A stretch of DNA of 64,000 bases from Nitrososphaerota archaeon (lineage in GTDB: Archaea; Thermoproteota; Nitrososphaeria; Nitrososphaerales; CADDZS01), in the NCBI GenBank assembly GCA_021325255.1, contig JAJPHP010000065.1, positions 16,403 through 80,402 on the forward strand, in the 5' to 3' direction. The notes below the pieces were generated by a model. The model was given only the letters and a program-made list of their open reading frames with translations. It searched no databases and was not told where the DNA came from. Position 1 is the stretch's first letter. Each line of letters begins with the position of its first letter. This document shows, in pieces, positions 34,882 through 44,183 of the stretch. Made by a program: the position numbers and the translations under genes.

Positions 34882-37002
34882 ATGCCAGAAGTAGGAGCAG
34901 TTGCAAAAGCTCCAACCTTAGACCCGAAAGCGATCCAGCTCAAAGTAGGGCTAGAAGTCCATCAGCAGCTTGCCACGAAGACAAAACTCTTCTGTTCGTG
35001 CCCACCCTATGCCGGTGGAGAAGAGGGCGAAACCACAGTTGTAATATCTCCCGTTACTTCCGCATCAGCTATAACCACAAGTGGCTCTTCAACAATCACT
35101 CTTCCTGGTGAAAGGGCGGCGAGCGCCTGCGCTCGACATGTCTTCAATAGGATACTGAGACCTGCAACGTCAGAGCTTGGAGAGATGGACGTGGCGGCGA
35201 GATTCGAGTCTCGTAGAGAGATGAGGGTGCGCTATATTTCCGACAGCCACACTAGTTGCCTTGTCGAAGCCGACGAAGAACCACCCCACCCCATAAGCCA
35301 GGAGGCCGTTGACACCGCTCTTCTATTTGCGCTTGCCCTAAGATCTAGGGTCGCCGATGAAATTCATGTGATGCGCAAGATTGTCGTGGACGGCTCAAAC
35401 ACCTCAGGCTTCCAAAGGACCGCGATAATTAGCCTGGGTGGAGTACTCCAATTCAATGCCGGCAAGTCCGAGGTTGCAGTTCAGAGCATAGGCCTTGAAG
35501 AGGACGCTGCAAGAGCAGTGAAGACCACGAAATTTCCCGCGCAGCTTGGTCAGGGTGGTCCTCAACAAGCAGCGGAGGAAGTTAAGACGTACGCTTTGGA
35601 TAGGCTCGGAACTCCTCTGGTTGAGGTTGCGCTTGCGCCAATCGAAGGCACTCCAGAGGAGGTGGAAGACGCAGCGAGAACCCTAGGTCGGCTTATGCGA
35701 TCAACGGGAAGAGTCGCGCGTGGCCTGGGGACAATCAGGCAGGATCTTAACCTCTCGATAATGAATGGTGCGGTTATCGAAGTAAAAGGTGTCCAGCGCC
35801 TTGATCAGATAGGCAAGGTAGTGCTATATGAATCGGCTAGGCAAAAATTCTTTTTCGACATGGCTAGAGAAGTTAGGGCGACGATCGGCGACAAGCTTGA
35901 AATTGGCTTCACCGAAGTGACTCCGGTCTTCAAGGATACTCGCTCGCAGGTACTGAAGAAGGCACTAAATCCCTCAGGCGAAATGGCCCCAACATCTCAG
36001 GCTGCCGCGATCTGTATTGGCGTAAGGAAATTCTCCGGTCACTTTGGGAGAGAAAATGAATTTCACTCCCGTCTCGGCAAGGAACTCAGCGCAATCGCGC
36101 GCACTTACGGCCTGGGAGGCGTATTTCACTCAGACGAGCTTCCAAATTATGGCATAACTCAGGAGGAAGTCGATGCAGTAAGGAAAGCAGCCGGACTCGA
36201 CTCCTCTGACGGTTTTGTTATTCTAGCGGGAGAAAGAATCGTGACCTCACTCGCTGCGGATGCTATTGCCGCAAGGATCCAGAACGTGACATCTGGTGTG
36301 CCTGCGGAGACCAGAGCCGCCTCGCTGGAAGGGGAGACCACATTCCTTCGCCCCCGCCCTGGCTCTGCAAGGATGTATCCCGAGACTGATATTCCTTTAA
36401 TCAAGATCTCCAAGGCAAGATTAGATTCACTGCTCGCTCAGATACCTGAGCCGTGGGAAATTCTGGTGGCAAAGTTCTCGGCCCGATTCGACCTGCCAAA
36501 ACAGCTAGCCGAGCCGCTCTTTGATTCCGATCTTCGTCCCCTGTTTGAGAACATTGTCTCGGCGACGAGCCTCGCTGCGAGATACGTCGCATCCATTCTG
36601 GTCGACACATTCCAGAGCCTCTCTAGGGAGGGTGCTGACGTCTACTCGATAGAGGACAAAAATGTGCTCGAGCTCTTCATGTCACTTAGCAAGGGCAGAT
36701 TTGCAAAGGAAGCCGTCCCGGAGGTGTTGAGAATGCTTGCAAAAGATCGTTCACTAAGCGTGGAGCAGGCTCTTTCGAGATCAGGACTTGTTGCAATCAG
36801 TGAAGATGAGCTCCGCCGCATAGTGGACGAGGTAATTCGAGATAACCTCCAACTCGTGAAAGCAAGGGGTGCGGGAGCCCAGGGAGCACTAATGGGCAAG
36901 GTCATGCAGAAAGTCAGAGGAAAAGCCGACGGAAAGCTAGTCAGTCAGGTGCTTGCCTTGCGTCTTGCTGGCTTCGACCACGACGGAGGAGGAAAAGCTT
37001 AA
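34882..37002 (+). CDS. gatE: Glu-tRNA(Gln) amidotransferase subunit E
   Basis: 706 residues, longer than the usual 620-640. GatB/E-type kinase domain: QLKVGLEVHQQL, CSCPP with other zinc ligands, and VDGSNTSGFQRTAII. An AspRS-like (GAD) insertion runs about 400-500, then helical and YqeY-like tail domains (ALMGKVMQKVRGKADGKLVSQVL). It activates Glu-tRNA(Gln) with ATP using ammonia from GatD. ATG start; the preceding 18 residues are extra relative to the conserved core. Confidence 0.95.
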   Translation: MPEVGAVAKAPTLDPKAIQLKVGLEVHQQLATKTKLFCSCPPYAGGEEGETTVVISPVTSASAITTSGSSTITLPGERAASACARHVFNRILRPATSELGEMDVAARFESRREMRVRYISDSHTSCLVEADEEPPHPISQEAVDTALLFALALRSRVADEIHVMRKIVVDGSNTSGFQRTAIISLGGVLQFNAGKSEVAVQSIGLEEDAARAVKTTKFPAQLGQGGPQQAAEEVKTYALDRLGTPLVEVALAPIEGTPEEVEDAARTLGRLMRSTGRVARGLGTIRQDLNLSIMNGAVIEVKGVQRLDQIGKVVLYESARQKFFFDMAREVRATIGDKLEIGFTEVTPVFKDTRSQVLKKALNPSGEMAPTSQAAAICIGVRKFSGHFGRENEFHSRLGKELSAIARTYGLGGVFHSDELPNYGITQEEVDAVRKAAGLDSSDGFVILAGERIVTSLAADAIAARIQNVTSGVPAETRAASLEGETTFLRPRPGSARMYPETDIPLIKISKARLDSLLAQIPEPWEILVAKFSARFDLPKQLAEPLFDSDLRPLFENIVSATSLAARYVASILVDTFQSLSREGADVYSIEDKNVLELFMSLSKGRFAKEAVPEVLRMLAKDRSLSVEQALSRSGLVAISEDELRRIVDEVIRDNLQLVKARGAGAQGALMGKVMQKVRGKADGKLVSQVLALRLAGFDHDGGGKA

Positions 37003-37038
37003 TCAGTAAAAGTAAGCGGGAGTTGCAATCTGTTCGAT

Positions 37039-37614
37039 TTGACAGCCGAGAGTGCAAACGTCTCAAGTGAAGTGGAGGGTGAGGCTCAGAGTGACGGTGA
37101 TCAGCTCACCATCTCACTCATCTACCGGGACCTCAAAGTTGAGTTTTCAGGGGGCCCGGGTACCGTTCTTCAATCGATAAACTCCTTCATCGCAAAACAG
37201 ATTCCCGAGATCTCGCTCGCGCGCAAATTGGCACTGAACTTTAGTGCAAAGGATCTAGTTGACAAGTTTCAGAACTTTGTTAAAATCACTCCTGAAGGCG
37301 CGCGGGTGTGGAGCGGAGAGCGCAAATTCAGCGACAAGGAGCTCGTCGCATTACAGCTTGTGGCACAGAGAATCGCTTCAGAAACACTTGATGCTTCTTC
37401 AGGCAATCCTCACCTTTCCTCGATGACCTTATCTGAGCTTCAGGAGACCACCTCCCTGAATCCAAAGTCACTTAGTTCAAGGTTGAGCGAGCTAGCAAAG
37501 CTTGGGTTAGTTCAAAGGGATAACTCGGAAGAAGGGACGACTTTTAGGATTACGACCCAAGGGATAGACTGGCTTGTGAATACCCTCTCTCGAAAGCAAC
37601 AGCAGGTAAAGTAG
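37039..37614 (+). CDS. Winged-helix protein downstream of gatE, function unknown
   Basis: 191 residues. A first part (about 25-75) with LTISLIYRDLKVEFSGGPGTVLQSINSFI has alternating hydrophobics of a small alpha/beta domain. A C-terminal winged helix follows (LSELQETTSLNPKSLSSRLSELAKLGLVQRD, then TFRITTQGIDWL), like MarR/ArsR-type DNA-binding segments. The N-terminal 20 residues are acidic. Same strand as gatE, 37 bases on, so probably co-transcribed. TTG start. Regulator role is inferred. Confidence 0.7.
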   Translation: MTAESANVSSEVEGEAQSDGDQLTISLIYRDLKVEFSGGPGTVLQSINSFIAKQIPEISLARKLALNFSAKDLVDKFQNFVKITPEGARVWSGERKFSDKELVALQLVAQRIASETLDASSGNPHLSSMTLSELQETTSLNPKSLSSRLSELAKLGLVQRDNSEEGTTFRITTQGIDWLVNTLSRKQQQVK

Positions 37615-38025
37615 TTCGAAACTGGTAAGAAAAGAAAGCTCTCGCCCACACACATCCTAGCACCGCCGGGCCTGTGGCTATTCCTCGCAACTGATGCCCA
37701 ATCGATTGCTAGTTTCCTCCTTCCAATACCTCATTTTCGATTGATATGTGGAAGCCAATTCCCACTTCGCGCAGCTTTAACCCTGTTGCCCCCAAACGGG
37801 GGAAGAACGAATGAAGAATGAGTGGAGAAAGGGGAATGCTAAGTGCGACGAGAAAATGCAAACTCAGGTAAGGCCCTGAAGAAATGTCTGATGAATCAGC
37901 CCGGAGTTTAGATGGCCCAAAACACCCACATCTCATGTGGGAATACGAGTCAGCTCCGAAAGGAGCGAGAACTTGCCCACATAGAGAACTATTATTCCCT
38001 AGGTCAAGAAATAGGAAATTGGGGC
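37615..38025. other. Intergenic region with hairpin-dense segment
   Basis: 411 bases between the winged-helix gene and the convergent F420-type gene. The stretch 37785-37985 is described as a candidate non-coding RNA. The remainder holds no recognised gene. Confidence 0.45.
37785..37985. ncRNA. Candidate structured RNA with alternative pairings
   Basis: Four compact perfect hairpins lie in 178 bases: CCCCC-AAAC-GGGGG (37789-37802), CTGA-TGAA-TCAG (37888-37899), CCCACAT-CTC-ATGTGGG (37925-37941) and GCTCC-GAAA-GGAGC (37953-37966, a GNRA loop). CCCACAT occurs again at 37976-37982, so ATGTGGG (37935-37941) can pair either with the upstream copy or with the downstream copy around the GNRA hairpin. 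Such mutually exclusive stems are the pattern of a switch or of a folded RNA. Strand undecided. Conserved RNase P (GAAAGTCC, ACAGAA) and SRP helix 8 symmetric-loop signatures are absent, so no family is claimed. Confidence 0.45.
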
Positions 38026-39042
38026 TTAAGTTTTGAAGGCGGGGATTATCTCCTCGCCGATGGTCTTTAATGCAGAGGGGATGTCAGGGCCAAGAGGTCC
38101 GCCCAACGAGATCTGAGTGACTCCCATTTTTTCCACGATTGCGATTCTCTCCGTGCACTCTGACACGCTGCCCGTGATTCCTAGCTGCAGCATCTGATCG
38201 GTGACCAGTTCCTTCGCAACATCATACCTGCCGCGGTCAATTTCACGTCGAATTTCTTTGAAATCTGAAACTGACAGCCCCACGGTTGAAAGTGCCTCTT
38301 CCTCAAGGTAGGGTCCAAAGTAGGCGATAACAGGTTTCAGCATGTCAATGGCTTTTCTTGGGTCTTCCTTGGAGATCGAGATCCAGGCGAACCCTGCAAT
38401 ATCGATATCCTTCGGATCTCTATGCACCTTCTTTGCACCTTCCAGAATCGAATTTACCATGTACGACGAGGACTCTGGGGGCGTTATCATGGGAAGGGAA
38501 CCATCGCCGATCTCTCCGCTTAGCTCGAGGTATTCCTTTCCAAACGCAGCGACGTAAATTGGAGGATTCTGCCTGAATGGCTTGAACCTCAGATAAGCCT
38601 GCTCGCTCCAGTGAAACTCTTCACCGTCGAATGGCTTTGCCCTTCCCTTCGGGAAGGTCCTTAATGTCTCTCGAATTAAGTGAACAGTTTCTCTAGTCCG
38701 TACGATTGGATTCTTTGCCTCTATTCCGACCCAGCCTATCATGTCCGTGGTGTGTAAACCGATTCCCAGAACGGCGCGGCCTCGAGAGATTTCATCAAGC
38801 GTAGCAAGGTACGTCGCAAATTCGCTCGGATCAAATGTGTAGGGACTAGATCCGACCGTTCCAATTTTGATGTTCGAGGTCAGCGGGGCAAGCGCAGAGG
38901 TCAGCACCCACGTATTTCTCATGAAAGTGTCGTGGGGGAACCAACAGTAATCAAACCTGTACTTGTCAGCAAGCCTTCCAAATTCAAGTTGCTGCGCTGC
39001 GCTAATATCAAACCATCCCAAGAAACGTGCACCGAATTTCAC
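38026..39042 (-). CDS. F420-dependent LLM-class oxidoreductase, paralog 1
   Basis: 338 residues of the luciferase-like monooxygenase (Mer/F420-dependent) fold. KFGARFLGWFDIS at the start, EFATYLATLDEISRGRAVLGIGLHTTD and the ending TQISLGGPLGPD match this class. Archaeal members use F420H2 with methylene-tetrahydromethanopterin or other substrates. Transcribed away from a divergent paralog (39178-40200) across 135 bases. Substrate unknown. Confidence 0.88.
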   Translation of the reverse strand: MKFGARFLGWFDISAAQQLEFGRLADKYRFDYCWFPHDTFMRNTWVLTSALAPLTSNIKIGTVGSSPYTFDPSEFATYLATLDEISRGRAVLGIGLHTTDMIGWVGIEAKNPIVRTRETVHLIRETLRTFPKGRAKPFDGEEFHWSEQAYLRFKPFRQNPPIYVAAFGKEYLELSGEIGDGSLPMITPPESSSYMVNSILEGAKKVHRDPKDIDIAGFAWISISKEDPRKAIDMLKPVIAYFGPYLEEEALSTVGLSVSDFKEIRREIDRGRYDVAKELVTDQMLQLGITGSVSECTERIAIVEKMGVTQISLGGPLGPDIPSALKTIGEEIIPAFKT

Positions 39043-39177
39043 TCTAGTTCTCCTCCCCCCGAGAGCCTCGTTTCAGAGATGAAGAGTCTCTGGGAAGTTC
39101 ATAAGCCTGACGCTCACCTGCAAGTACAAACCGAAACAAAGCTAAACTATACATGATCAGCAGATCACGGATGAAAA

Positions 39178-40200
39178 TTGAAAGAGATCAAATTCGGGAT
39201 CAGACTGCTTGGAACGCTTGGTGACGCGAACGTTCTCCAGCGGTTAGGCGTTGTTGCAGAGGAATCAGGTTTTGACGGATGCTGGTTTGCCCACGACCCC
39301 TTTCAGAGGAACTCGTGGGTGAGCGCGGTTGCAGTTGCGGCTGCCACAAAGAAAATCACCATTGGATACAATGTAAAGCCCTACACGATTGACCCCTCGG
39401 AAATTGCGACCTTCGCAGCGGGGCTCGATGAAATTTCCCACTGTAGGGCAATCATTGGTATCGGCTCTCACACAGAATCAATGTACGAGTGGTTGGGCCT
39501 CCGAGCTGGCAAACCGCTCCTTGATCTGACGAGAGAATCGGTTCAACTGGTAAAAGGACTGATTCGAGGAGAGACGATGGAGTATAGAGGTCGCATATTC
39601 AACTGGAATAGCGAATGCTACCTGCGTTTCAAACCCCTTCGCGCAGACCTGCCCGTCTACATCCCCGGCATTGGGCCGGAAATGTTCGAACTCTCGGGAG
39701 AGATTGCCGATGGGAGCCTTCCAATGGCCACTCCTCCGGAATCTATTGATTATCCGTTGGGATACATCAGAGCAGGAGCTAGGAAAGCCGGACGGGACCC
39801 TTCCTCTGTTGATTGCTATGGTCTCGTCTGGATCTATGTGTCAAGGGACGGGAAGGTTGACAAGATCGCCCTAAAGCGCGTGATCGCCTACTTTCTACCA
39901 TTCCTTGAGGAGAAGATGATTTCTAGAACTGGGATCACTTCGGAAGAGGTGGAACAGATAAGTAGACTGCTTTCTCAGAAGAAGTACGAGCAGGCAGTTG
40001 AGAAGGTCTCGGACAAGATGCTCGACCTTGCAATCTATGGAACTCCGCAGCAGTGCATAACAAGACTAGAAAGCATGCTGAAGGAGGGAGCAACTGGCAT
40101 TTCGATCGGTGGCCCGCTGGGCGAGGATCCGTCGGAAGCAATCAGACTGATAGGGAAGGAAATCATCCCTGCTTTCAAGGACACTTCAGCCGGTCGCTGA
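39178..40200 (+). CDS. F420-dependent LLM-class oxidoreductase, paralog 2
   Basis: 340 residues, same fold as the neighbouring minus-strand gene and alignable along its whole length (FDGCWFAHDPF/FDYCWFPHDTF; DEISHCRAIIGIGSHTESM; GISIGGPLGEDPSEA). TTG start is forced: the fold begins at KEIKFGIRL and no other in-frame start is near; an ATG seven bases upstream is out of frame. The pair looks like a diverged duplication with shared control region. Its 3' end overlaps the convergent M20 hydrolase gene by 15 bases. Confidence 0.88.
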   Translation: MKEIKFGIRLLGTLGDANVLQRLGVVAEESGFDGCWFAHDPFQRNSWVSAVAVAAATKKITIGYNVKPYTIDPSEIATFAAGLDEISHCRAIIGIGSHTESMYEWLGLRAGKPLLDLTRESVQLVKGLIRGETMEYRGRIFNWNSECYLRFKPLRADLPVYIPGIGPEMFELSGEIADGSLPMATPPESIDYPLGYIRAGARKAGRDPSSVDCYGLVWIYVSRDGKVDKIALKRVIAYFLPFLEEKMISRTGITSEEVEQISRLLSQKKYEQAVEKVSDKMLDLAIYGTPQQCITRLESMLKEGATGISIGGPLGEDPSEAIRLIGKEIIPAFKDTSAGR

Positions 40201-41259
40201 CCAGAAACGCAAAGCAGTAAGCGCGTAGATCTTCGTCACTCTGATCAGCGATTCAACTCTTACGGACTCGTCAATGACGTGCTCACGACCGTACTCTCCC
40301 GGTCCATAGGCGACTACGCACGGTATCCCCAGTTGCCTCAGGAATCTAGCATCGCCCACTGAGGGGACTCCAATTCTCTTCGCATGCTTTCCCATTACAG
40401 ACATTATTGCCGATTGCGCACATGTGTAAACCCTCTCATTCGAGTCAGTCAAGTACGAGTCGACCTCGAAGATAGGTTCGACCTTCACGGAAAGATCCTT
40501 GTCTTTCCTTTTCATCTTCTCTAGCAACCTTTCTACCTTGGAGAGCACTTCCGGCGTGCCCAATCCTGGCACTGTATAGACTTCAACTGTGGCCTCGCAC
40601 CTATCTGATATTGAATAGAGTCCCACTCCTCCGCGGATTGTCGTCCCTGCGGCGATTGTGGGCCTCCCAAGCAGAGGGTGATCCAATCGACCAAGATCGA
40701 GTTTTTCGAGCTCGAGGAGGACCTTGGCCATTCGTGTTACGGCATTTACTCCTTTGTGTGGCCATCCCGACCCAATCGATTTTCCCTTTACTGTTATCCT
40801 GAGCCACACTCCACCTTTCAAAGCGACTACAATCCAAGGGAATGATGGCTCTCCGAAAACGGCCGCATCTGCTACTAGTAGCGGGGACATGCCGCGTGAA
40901 AACCCCCTTGCAAGATACTTCATTCCGTACTGACTCTCAACCTCTTCATCAGCCACGGAAGCGACTGAATAGCCTCCTTTGATGCGGATGCCTGATTCTT
41001 TTATTGCCCTCCCCGCGAAGATCATTGCAGCCAGGCCTGATTTCATGTCGGCTACGCCTCGACCGTAGATTCTTCCCTTGCTGAGTTCACCCGAATATGG
41101 AGGATGCTGCCAAACCTCCGCCCTTGATGCAGAGATGTTGTCTGCGTGTCGGATGAACAAGAGATTTGGCTTACTTTCAAAGCCGTGGAGCACGCTTATT
41201 AAATTAGGGCGGCCAGGAGTCTTCGCGTAAGTTTTCACGCTGTAACCCATTTGCCGCAA
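40186..41259 (-). CDS. M20-family metallohydrolase (ArgE/DapE-like), start unclear
   Basis: 357 residues from the TTG at 41259. Metal-site motifs are RHADNI (family HxD), GRGVADMKSGLAAMI and VADEEVESQYG (catalytic Glu pair). Related enzymes deacylate or cleave small peptides and N-acyl amino acids. The frame stays protein-like well upstream of 41259: LIDDLKEDLLRFTRELVRI and PSPSGEETSVQSFL, the normal M20 N-terminus, are encoded to about 41400. No ATG, GTG or TTG occurs before the TGA at 41494-41496. The true start is therefore non-standard (for example ATT), or a base error is present. Confidence 0.85.
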   Translation of the reverse strand: MRQMGYSVKTYAKTPGRPNLISVLHGFESKPNLLFIRHADNISASRAEVWQHPPYSGELSKGRIYGRGVADMKSGLAAMIFAGRAIKESGIRIKGGYSVASVADEEVESQYGMKYLARGFSRGMSPLLVADAAVFGEPSFPWIVVALKGGVWLRITVKGKSIGSGWPHKGVNAVTRMAKVLLELEKLDLGRLDHPLLGRPTIAAGTTIRGGVGLYSISDRCEATVEVYTVPGLGTPEVLSKVERLLEKMKRKDKDLSVKVEPIFEVDSYLTDSNERVYTCAQSAIMSVMGKHAKRIGVPSVGDARFLRQLGIPCVVAYGPGEYGREHVIDESVRVESLIRVTKIYALTALRFWSATG

Positions 41260-41578
41260 CGCATATCTTAGAAAGGACTGGACACTCGTCTCTTCGCCGG
41301 ATGGACTGGGTATCCTGACGAGCTCTCGTGTGAATCTAAGGAGATCTTCCTTCAGGTCATCGATTAGATCAAGAACCCTATTTTCGTTATCGTCATCAAT
41401 AGTAATCTTTCTGGGATGTAACTCGGATGACCTGCGATAACAGGTAGGAGTCGATAGAGCCCGTAACCGATTGGATTTGAATTCTCCTTGATTTCATATC
41501 ACTTTTGTATTTGAGACTTTCAAAGAGGTATTTTGAGGAGGTGCACTCCGAAACAAGTGGCAGATTATGAGGAGGATC

Positions 41579-41962
41579 TTACGGATAATCGTCGGATTCC
41601 GCCTGAAGAGGTTGAGCTCTGAGCTGCTCTATGATCTTGTAGAGCTCGGAGGAATCCAGCACCTCAAGAACGCTCACAATATCATCAAAGTGCTCGTAGA
41701 GTTTCTGCCCTTCCCTGATTCCGAGTGTATTCAGCTTCGACACCTCCACCGGAATTCCAGAAGCGCCTCGGGACGACACGATTATTTCGGTGATGATTTT
41801 TGACAGGAAATCTAGCTCTCTAATCTTCTCGCGTACCTTGGTGATTCGATATAGAACGAGCCTTTCCGCCACGAATTGCAAGTCGGACACTAAGTTTGTC
41901 TCGGATCTCTCAAGTGCGTTGAGGATCCGCAATGAACTCCCAGGCAACCGAGAGTCCTTCAC
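41579..41962 (-). CDS. Small helical partner of the coiled-coil protein
   Basis: 127 residues, predicted all-helical with heptad-like hydrophobics (LQFVAERLVLYRITKVREKIREL; LYEHFDDIVSVLEVLDSSELYKIIEQL). No family recognised. Its GTG start overlaps the stop of the upstream gene (GTGA, 41962-41959), so the two are translationally coupled and likely act together. Confidence 0.65.
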   Translation of the reverse strand: MKDSRLPGSSLRILNALERSETNLVSDLQFVAERLVLYRITKVREKIRELDFLSKIITEIIVSSRGASGIPVEVSKLNTLGIREGQKLYEHFDDIVSVLEVLDSSELYKIIEQLRAQPLQAESDDYP

Positions 41963-43908
41963 CCGTCAACTCTCTGTATTTCATCACTCATTGCCTTGAC
42001 AAGGTTTGAGAGCGGTTCTGCAATCTCTTTCTTCTTCTGATCACCGTAGCGAGATGAAAGCCACATGTTGAAGCGGCTGGATACGTTCCACATGGCTATC
42101 AACGCCTCGGCTTCCTGCACGCTGTTGCTATCTCCGCTCATAATTTCAAGCAAAGGAAGAATTGCCTCGTATTTCCCTATTTTTTCACCAGCCTCGAGCG
42201 TTTGCGAGACGACCTTTAACTCGTCCTCGGAATCTTTTATTGTCTTTTTCAGCTCCGTGGAGAAACTCGATACCGAATTACTTGCTTCAGATACAGCTCG
42301 CATCAGCTCGGCCTTACTTTCATCCATCGCTCCCTTGATTCCCTGTTGCGAAGATCTGGCTACGTCCTGCAATGTTCTTTCGTTTTGACTTACGATTTGA
42401 GCAGTTACCCGCTCAACATTCGTCAAGAGCTTTTCATTCAGTTCCGACAACGAAGAGAGAGCTTTGCTCTTGGCAGACTCTATCTCTGTTATTGCGCTGT
42501 CCTTGAGCAGCCTTACTGACTCTTCGAGATTTCGTTTATCAGAAGCCAGAACCTCAATGGATTTGCTGAGTGAGGCTTGAGTGTTCTGAAGCTCTCTAAC
42601 CTTCTTGGCTTCCTGATCTTCGAGTTCCTTGAGACTCTTGTACTTAGCAAGTTGAGACTCGATAACGGGAAAATCCAACGCAGCCTCGCCCAGGTGTTTT
42701 TCGAACCTCAGGATCTTCGCCCCGTCGATGCCCATTTCCCGAAGATTGTTGAAAGCCGATATCTCCGCCTTGTAGGCTGCATATCTTTGTTCGAGCTTGT
42801 TGATTTTGTCGAGGTGAGCTCTTTCGCGGGATTCGAGGTCGCTTTTCTTCGCTTCGATTTCGGACAGTATCTTTTGCTTCTCGTCATTAAGACGTGCAAT
42901 CTCAGGAATCAGCCCCAGAGATGCATCGTAGTTCTTGAGCACGTCCTGCTCGAATAAATTGAAGGCGTCTCTAGCCGGCACCCCTCGAGAAGCCGAAATT
43001 TGTGCGACAACCTGCCTGATTCCGTCGATTTGGTCCAGCGAGAGACCTGTATCGTGAGCTCTCTTGAGCTGAGCCAGGAGCGCCTTGTTCTTTTCAACTT
43101 CCTCTTTTTGCTTGGTTATTTCTGCCTGCAGTGCCCTCTTTCTTGGTTCAAGCAGTCCAATTACCTGCAGCTTTTCCAAAATCTCCTTTGCGTCAAATCG
43201 TTCTTCCTTTAGGGCAAGCAGGCAATTCCGAAGAGACACAAGACTCTTGATATCAAAATTCATTGAAGCGAGCTGGTCTTTGACTTCGGAGTATTCTTTG
43301 AGTTTCTTTTCGTCCATTGAATGCTGTTCCAGCATCTTAGCTCGTTTTGCTTGGAGTGAAGAGACCTCCTGTTCCAGAGCCTTGGATTCTTTGGATTTTG
43401 CGACTAACTCCTTACCCACCCGCTCAAATCTGATCTTCAGGTTATCAAATGAGGTACCGTATTTCTGTTCGAGGCTGTTTATCTTCTCGCACTGGGCGAG
43501 AATCTCGGTTGGCGTGTGCCCCTTTTCAGAGGCTCGCGTGTAAACTGATTCAACAAACCTCGCGAAGTGTGTCGGGTCAGAACCGTAGCGCTTCAGCGTT
43601 TCGGAGATCTTCGCTCCTTGGAGCATCTCGGACAACTGAATTCGGTTTTCCCGAGCAAACTTGGCAAGTTCGCCGAGCTCTGCCTCTGAACCTGAAGGAT
43701 TCCTCACAGTCGCATTGACTTCCAATGATGAGTTCTTCGAACTTTTCGACGTAGTCGATAACAATGCCTGCTGCATCTCCTTAGGTTCGGCTCGCTGATT
43801 CTTGGAGGTCGATCCGATTGCCTGGTGATTTTCCTCGGCGTCTAGACTCTGAAATTGGCCCTTGGCCGCAGTCTTTTTGCTAGGCGTGAGAGATTGCTCG
43901 GTGGCCAC
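41959..43908 (-). CDS. Large coiled-coil protein (SMC-like helix), function unknown
   Basis: 649 residues. First 90 residues are low-complexity and polar. From about 120 to 570 there are long coiled-coil helices (e.g. LEQEVSSLQAKRAKMLEQHSM, LNDEKQKILSEIEAKKSDLES, LEESVRLLKDSAITEI), then a shorter helical end region. No ATP-binding or other catalytic motif is seen, so it is not an SMC/Rad50 ATPase. It may be structural, tethering or DNA-organising. The downstream small gene is coupled to it. A related role for the orphan at 44184-44528 is only a positional guess. Confidence 0.7.
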   Translation of the reverse strand: MATEQSLTPSKKTAAKGQFQSLDAEENHQAIGSTSKNQRAEPKEMQQALLSTTSKSSKNSSLEVNATVRNPSGSEAELGELAKFARENRIQLSEMLQGAKISETLKRYGSDPTHFARFVESVYTRASEKGHTPTEILAQCEKINSLEQKYGTSFDNLKIRFERVGKELVAKSKESKALEQEVSSLQAKRAKMLEQHSMDEKKLKEYSEVKDQLASMNFDIKSLVSLRNCLLALKEERFDAKEILEKLQVIGLLEPRKRALQAEITKQKEEVEKNKALLAQLKRAHDTGLSLDQIDGIRQVVAQISASRGVPARDAFNLFEQDVLKNYDASLGLIPEIARLNDEKQKILSEIEAKKSDLESRERAHLDKINKLEQRYAAYKAEISAFNNLREMGIDGAKILRFEKHLGEAALDFPVIESQLAKYKSLKELEDQEAKKVRELQNTQASLSKSIEVLASDKRNLEESVRLLKDSAITEIESAKSKALSSLSELNEKLLTNVERVTAQIVSQNERTLQDVARSSQQGIKGAMDESKAELMRAVSEASNSVSSFSTELKKTIKDSEDELKVVSQTLEAGEKIGKYEAILPLLEIMSGDSNSVQEAEALIAMWNVSSRFNMWLSSRYGDQKKKEIAEPLSNLVKAMSDEIQRVDG

Positions 43909-44183
43909 GAGTAGAAACTACCTTCAGAGTGTATTTTAGCCGTACGATTTTCTAACCTGAATCTGAAATCCTAGTCGCTAGGAAGATTGTTGCTCAGTTT
44001 GCACTCGCCTTTGTGGAAGGGGTAGGAAGAACGCTGCAAAGTAAGAACCAGAAGAGACATTAGGATTCTATTTTTCATTCAATTGAGCCGTTGGAGATTC
44101 TCTTGTTAGAGCGTTGCTACATAATCCCACTTGTGCCTCCTCGAGGAGGCATTACATTAGCAGTCGAATACTGGGCCCTGCTT

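Noticed and set aside
37876..37900. C/D box sRNA (CTGA...TGATGA)
   Set aside because: Box-like CTGA and TGATGA occur but no downstream D box at the right spacing follows.
37785..37985. Resemblance to SRP or RNase P RNA
   Set aside because: The GAAA hairpin recalls SRP helix 8 but its stem is fully paired and lacks the symmetric internal loop; RNase P consensus blocks (GAAAGTCC-like and ACAGAA) are absent.
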